This document shows, piece after piece, positions 59,201 to 64,000 of a stretch of DNA of 64,000 nucleotides. The first letter of the stretch is position 1. Every line of letters begins with the position of its first letter. The stretch is from the NCBI GenBank assembly GCA_029747015.1, contig JAKOGI010000814.1, positions 292,001-356,000 on the forward strand, written 5' to 3'. The position numbers and the translations under genes are program-made. The stretch is from Carnegiea gigantea (taxonomy: Eukaryota; Streptophyta; Magnoliopsida; Caryophyllales; Cactaceae). A model generated the notes under the pieces. That model made no database searches and was not told the DNA's origin. It saw only the letters and a program-made list of their open reading frames with translations.

Positions 59201-60240
59201 AGTCGTCAAAAAAGAGGTCATTAAATGCTTAGATCATGGGACAATCTATCCTAATTCTAATAGCGAGTGGGCTAGCCAGTTGAAGTCGTTCCTAAGAAAA
59301 CTAGTATTACCGTGACTAGAAAGGACAAGAATGCATTAATCCCCACTAGAGTCCAATCTGAGTGGCGTAATTGTATTGATTATAGGAAACTGAATGCAAC
59401 CACTAGGAAAGACCACTTCCGTTTGCCTTTTATGGACCAAGTGCTTAAGAGGCTAGTTGGACATAATTACTATTACTTTTTGGGTTGGTATTCTGGCTAT
59501 ACCAAATCTCCATAGAACCTGAGGACTAAGACAACACCACTTTCACATGTCCTTTTGGTATTTTTGCCTTTAGCAGAATGCCTTTTGGTCTTGTAATGCT
59601 CCTATCACTTTTCAACGTTACATTATTTCTATATTTTTTGACATGGTTGAGCAATACATTGAGGAACTTTTGGATGATTTTTTAGTATTTGGCTCCTCTT
59701 TTGATGACTATTTCGCCAATGTAACTAGATTTTTACATAGATACAGGGAGAAGAATTTGACTCTAAACTAAGAAAAATGTCATTTTATGATAAAGAAGGG
59801 AATTGTTTTAAGGCATGTAATTTCACATGATGGAATTGAAGTTAAGAAAGCGAAAATTGATTTGATTGCTAACCTTTGCCCCCTTCCCACTTATGTGAAA
59901 TGTATTAGGTCATTTTTAGGGCATGTAAGATTTTGTAGATGATTTATTCAAAATTTCAATAAAATTGCTAAGCCATTGACCAACTTTTTAGCCAAAGATG
60001 TGCCTTTTCACTTCTCTGATGAGTGTTTAAAGGAATTTAATAGGCTAAAGGAAACCCTGACTTCTGCCCCTATCCTACACCCTCCCATTTAGGGAGAGCC
60101 TTTTGAGCTAATGTGTGATGCTTCTGACTATGATATAGGAGTTATTTTAGGACAATGTGTTGGTAGGAAATCTCATTGTATATTTTGTGAGTCATACTTT
60201 CAATGAGGCCCAATTGAACTACACTGTAATCGAAAAAGAG
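59200..60240 (+). pseudogene. OTA element reverse transcriptase and start of RNase H, broken
   Basis: RT blocks are present in order: DYRKLNATTRKDHFRLPFMD (59378-59437), a damaged palm region, ITFQRYIISIFFDMVE, the catalytic box as ELLDDFLVFGSSFDDY (Y or F to L before x-Asp-Asp), GIVLRHVISHDGIEV-like block near 59802, and RSFLGHVRF near 59909. RNase H begins near 60108 (LMCDASDY) and stops abruptly at an EKEF-type motif (60229-60240), where leader DNA follows. Many stops and frame shifts. Confidence 0.82.
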
Positions 60241-60385
60241 TTTTTGGCGTCGTTGTCGGGGATGGTAAGTATTCAATTGACCACTTTTTGCTTTGCTATT
60301 TTAGCTTGAATTTGATTCTTTTAGTAGTTTTGTGATATGTTTCACGTTTATTTGAGTAGCTTTATTTTAGGTCTTTTTTTTTTAG
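60241..60385 (+). repeat. Misplaced copy of the element's own leader/PBS
   Basis: tttttggcgtcgttgtcggg and the next 125 bp match the leader at 52999-53142 (gatggt-agtatt, aattgaccactt, gctttgctattttagctt, tagttttgtgat, atttgagtag). It replaces the remainder of RNase H. The RNase H sequence for the EFLA motif (gagtttttggc) is nearly identical to the start of the leader, giving a microhomology at the join. Confidence 0.82.
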
Positions 60386-60479
60386 TGGACATCATAAAAA
60401 AATACTCACCCACTTGTATTGGTTCCTTTCTATTGTCATGACCAAGCTAATGGGCGTCCTTTCTTTTGCCATGACCAAG

Positions 60480-61520
60480 CTTATGGGGGACATTTTACTG
60501 GGAAGAAAACAGCTGCTAAAGTCTTTTAGTGTGGTTTGTATTGGCCTGCCCTGTTTAAGGATGCCCACGTGTATTACAAAAGCTGCCCTAGGTGCCAATA
60601 GTTTGGAAAAATCAACGGGAAAGATATGATGTCCCTTAACTCGATAAATATTATTGAGATTTTCAACGCTTAGGTGATTAATTTTATAGGGCCACTTTCA
60701 TCTCCTTTTGGGAATAAGTATATTCTTGTTACTATAGACTATATGCCTAAGTGGGTGGAGGTTCTGCCAACCAAGACCACTGCGGCTAGAGTTGTTGTCA
60801 AGCTCCTTAAGGAAACACGCCTAGGGTTATCATTAGTGACCAGGGTACTCGTTCTTTGATACATTGTTGAAAAGGTACTCCATAATTTACTGTTTAGCCA
60901 CCGACTATTATCCCTAGACTAGTGGTCAGAAAGAGATTTCTAATAGACAGATAAAACGGATTCTAGAAAAAACTGTGAGTAGAAACCATAAGGATTAGAC
61001 ATATAACTCATTGACGCTCTATGGGCTTATAGGATGACTTTTAATACCCCTTTAGGCATGTCTTCTCATAGGGTAGTCTTTGGAAAGCCTTGTTATCTTC
61101 TAGTAGAACTTGAGCACTGGGCTATGTGGGCTATAAAGACTTTAAACCTGGACTTAGAGGCGGCTGGGGTAGAGAGAAAGTTACAGTTAAGAGAGTTAGA
61201 AGAAACTAGAGCTGAGGCATATGAGAACTCTAGGAAGCATAAGGAGAGAGCATAGATGTTTCATGACAGACATATTTATAAGAGAGAGTTCTATCCAGGT
61301 CAGAAGGTATTGCTTTATGACTCCAGACTCCATATTTTTCCAGATAAGTTGTGATCTCGTTGGACGGGTCTTTTCATTATTTCACATATTTTTCCACATT
61401 GTACTATAGAGATATAGGATCCCACGAGAGGTACGCATTTCAAATTAAATGGACAAAGGTTGAAGCCATTTATGTAGCTACCTACAGAGGAGAGAGAAGT
61501 AGAGTGTCTGATGCTCTATG
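60480..61520 (+). pseudogene. OTA element integrase, broken
   Basis: The HHCC region is partly visible (HVYYKSCPRCQ sense near 60567-60600). The catalytic core follows: VINFIGPLSSPFGNKYILVT with the first Asp replaced by Asn (60674 onward), YMPKWVEVLPTK, the second Asp in a SLVTRVL/SDQGT region near 60830-60850, and the Glu region near 60935. The C-terminus shows FNTPLGMSSHRVVFGKPCYL (61037 onward) and a [14 protein letters not shown] block near 61303. No chromodomain follows, consistent with the OTA group. Stops at 60673, 61253 and elsewhere. Confidence 0.82.
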
Positions 61521-62835
61521 AACCACAGTGTACATATTGAGGATGTAGAGGTTAGCTTGGATGTATCCAGCATTCAACCTGGTAGTGTCATCCCTTTGTA
61601 TAAAACCTTATTTTGTATATATGTTTTTTTTAATCATCTTATCTTTGTTTTTTATTTTGTGCTTTCCATTCTTATACTTTTGTATGCAATAGTGACATTG
61701 CATTGTATAAGGGTGTGGGTGAGGGCCTTTCCATTTTTTATTTATTAAAAAAACAAAAATACTAAAAAGATCTTTTTTGTTCGTTTTCCTTTTCTTTTGT
61801 TTTGGGGAGTGTATACTATTTTAACTGAATTTACCCCTTCTAACTTAATATTAGGTTGTATATAGGTGGAACATACATGCTAAAACTAAGTCCTAAATGC
61901 AATATTCTATGACCCGATTCTAAGCTCATTACTCCACTGTAATTGTGAGCCCAATTCTTATTTTGTACATTGCCATTGTCTTAGAGTCATAGGCTTTCAG
62001 GGTTGATTCTCTCACTTTTCTTTGTTTTTGCTTTCAATTCAATTAGAAAAAAAGAAGAAGAGGAAAGAAAGAGGGAAAAAAAGTCAAAGTCAAAAATGAC
62101 AAGTATTCCTTTGAGACATGCACTACTGGGTGCTACTCTTTAAGGTAATATTACTATTGGGAAAACTTGTTTCTTATGTTAGTGAGTCAATAAAGTAGTT
62201 TATATCTTGTCCAGTGGAATTAAGCCAAGCTCTACTTAGCATAATTCCTAATATGGTGGTACACTTGTACACTGTGCACTAGGATAGATACATTGTTATG
62301 TTAGTTTGTGGGTGAAAACTTGGAGCATAGAAGTTAACAATGAGGAATTAGAGTCTTAGAGTATGCACCTTATTTATATATAAGCTAATGTCTGGGTTAT
62401 GAGGGTAATATGTCTAGTTGAAATTTTATATTGTCTCCCCTTGTACATTTGTGCAAATAAACAAAGAGAAAAACCCCCAAAAAGATTTTATTTTTTGTTC
62501 TGGATTATGAGGGTAATATGTCTAGTTGAAATTTTATATTGTCTCCCCTTGTACATTTGTGCAAATAAACAAAGGGGAAAAACCCCCAAAAGATTTTATT
62601 TTCTGTTTTTTTCCTTCTTTTCTTTTTCCTTCTAAAGATTTTATAGGTACATGTTCTATAAACCCTCACGAAACCTCACTCGTCTACTAAGAGGAATGTA
62701 AGGGTTTAAAGGGCTTATTGTATATGCTAAATGTAATTGTGATTCTAACGAATTTTACTTTTATTCTTTCTTTTTCCCTTTTTATAGGATTTTTGTTTTA
62801 TTTGATCCGGGCACGAGCAAACTAAAGTATGTATT
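61521..62835 (+). other. 3' non-coding spacer of the OTA element
   Basis: A long spacer between integrase and 3' LTR is typical of Athila-type elements. It is T-rich and holds a recent tandem duplication (62392-62607). A purine-rich stretch just before the LTR (gcaaactaaagtatg, about 62818-62832) may be the degenerate polypurine tract. Confidence 0.6.
62392..62607. repeat. Recent 108-bp tandem duplication
   Basis: The unit with ttatgagggtaatatgtcta, tattgtctccccttgtacat and gcaaataaacaaag occurs at 62392 and 62500 with only a few differences, so the duplication is younger than the decay of the host element. Confidence 0.92.
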
Positions 62836-64000
62836 TGTTGAGTCCGAAAGTTTGATATTTTTAATACCCTTTAAACTTTATGTTACTTGAAAATAATATT
62901 ATTTTTAGTATTTTTATACTGCTTTTATATTGTTGGTAGGAAATAATAAAATGCTCAAATCAGTCCAAGATTGCAGCATTATTAATGGATGAGTGGCAAG
63001 ATAGTGGATCAGAACAAAATTTCATAGCTCAACTCTCATAAGCCCACACGCACTTCCTCTCTTTTCCATTTGAAAGAAAGGGGAAAAAAAATAGAATAAA
63101 ACTCAAACCCCCTCCCACTCACCTGAACCGCCTCCCTGTTCCCCCTACCTATTTTCTCTTTCCTTCGTTGCTTTCTATGTCCCCCCCCCCCCCCCCCCCC
63201 CTTCATGATTCGATCACCATCATCATCCACCATGAAAGAAGAATTAAATAGCTCCAATTTATCTGTCCATTATCACATATCAATCCATTCATCTTCTCCA
63301 CCTTCTTCGCTTTATTTATGGTACCGTCTCCCCCTTTTTTTCCATCACCACCTTTGTTCGTGGCCCACCATCAACGGATTATATCTTTCATGAAGACCCA
63401 ACCAGAGGTACTTGACTTTGGTTAAATCTTGGCATTCAGGCAGGATTTTGAAGGACTCAGATCTTTTGAATTTATGGGGCAAAGAGTTTCCAGTAACCAT
63501 CCATACTTTGTGGGAGTGAGAGGTTAGATTGGGCTGAAAATTTATGTGTAAATACGAGTGAAAGGAGATGTGAAAAGGGGGAGTTTTATGAACTTTAGTC
63601 AATTATATTGTGAGCCTTTTAAGTCTGAGTGTTGGACTTTCAAATTTCACAAAATGTCGTTTCAATTTTTGGGTGTAATTTGTTGGTTTAAATTGTAATC
63701 GAATTCGTGAGTTTCTTTCCGTTGTTGGTTTAAGGGCTTGGAATACTCAAATAACAAGTTTTTTTTTTCTCTTTATGTTGTGCTTTTGCTCAGATTTTGA
63801 GTCACTGGGTTGAGTAGTTAGTCCGTTGACTCCTCTATTTTTATTTCTAACACTCTGTTTCGTTCAATTTCTCTGTTGCCCTGTTTCAGTTTGCACTGGG
63901 TTTTGTTCTTATTATTTTTTGCATAATTTAATTGATTTTTTTCTTATCTGGCTTGCTTTGTGATTTGTTCATAGACAACTCCCAATCCCCCCTTTTCTTT
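62836..64000 (+). mobile_element. 3' LTR of the OTA element (partial, leaves the window)
   Basis: It starts tgttgagtccgaaag. Unlike the 5' LTR it is continuous across the position corresponding to 37612/51758. It contains a run of 21 C at 63181-63201. By comparison with the 5' LTR, about 0.4 kb more should lie beyond the window. Confidence 0.88.

Larger units (their letters stand above)
37272..64000 (+). mobile_element. Athila/OTA-type Ty3/gypsy element with nested insertions (runs off the right edge)
   Basis: The LTR start (tgttgagttcgaaagt at 37272; tgttgagtccgaaagt at 62836) and matching LTR sequence show one element. It has a split 5' LTR (37272-37612 plus 51758-52995), primer-binding site, gag, protease, RT, RNase H, integrase, a long 3' non-coding segment and a 3' LTR that leaves the window at 64000. 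The non-chromodomain pol, the ggcgccgttg-type primer site and the long 3' spacer fit the Athila/OTA lineage. Later insertions are the 37613-51757 block, a hAT MITE (53737-54408) and a solo LTR (55126-57869). All coding domains carry stops. Confidence 0.8.

Overview
This window is nuclear DNA from a flowering plant, most likely a woody eudicot with a sizeable, repeat-rich genome. It is AT-rich and dominated by plant Ty3/gypsy LTR retrotransposons, MITEs, an endogenous pararetrovirus and a 5S-bearing Cassandra-type TRIM. I see one apparently intact host gene, a two-exon oxidoreductase related to Arabidopsis At4g09670. The species cannot be named from the sequence alone.

Layout. 1-660 is a diverged tandem repeat with a period near 375 bp. 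691-8035 is a decayed chromovirus (Tekay/Del-like, with a chromodomain) whose 5' LTR is truncated to about 375 bp while its 3' LTR is 2.24 kb. 8111-9874 is a solo LTR. 9.9-15.6 kb is a non-coding LTR-type region on the minus strand with an 880-900 bp direct repeat. 16947-23913 is the oxidoreductase gene. Its 5.9-kb intron carries a Tourist-like element expanded into a roughly 1.8-kb T-rich/A-rich imperfect palindrome.

24.3-31.0 kb is a degraded caulimovirid (endogenous pararetrovirus) on the minus strand, interrupted by a 738-bp Cassandra TRIM. 31.0-37.3 kb is intergenic sequence with minor repeats. From 37272 to beyond the right edge lies one Athila/OTA-type gypsy element that has served as a platform for later insertions. 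Its 5' LTR is split by a 14.1-kb block (37613-51757) with hAT-like ends and a near-matching 8-bp target duplication. That block contains a broken FAR1/FHY3-type gene and two MITE families. Its gag is split by a 672-bp hAT MITE (itself carrying a SINE-like segment) and by a 2744-bp chromovirus solo LTR with a perfect 5-bp target duplication. Its RNase H is broken at a point where the leader/PBS sequence has been pasted in, apparently by template switching.

How it fits together. The window records successive insertions rather than an operon-like set of genes. The chromovirus at the left and the solo LTR at 55126-57869 are related families in opposite orientations. No transposase, reverse transcriptase or viral reading frame looks intact. 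I did not find a new biological system that survives scrutiny. The points most worth checking are the 14.1-kb block inside the split LTR, the leader/RNase H template-switch junction, the long intronic palindrome, and the Cassandra-in-pararetrovirus nest.
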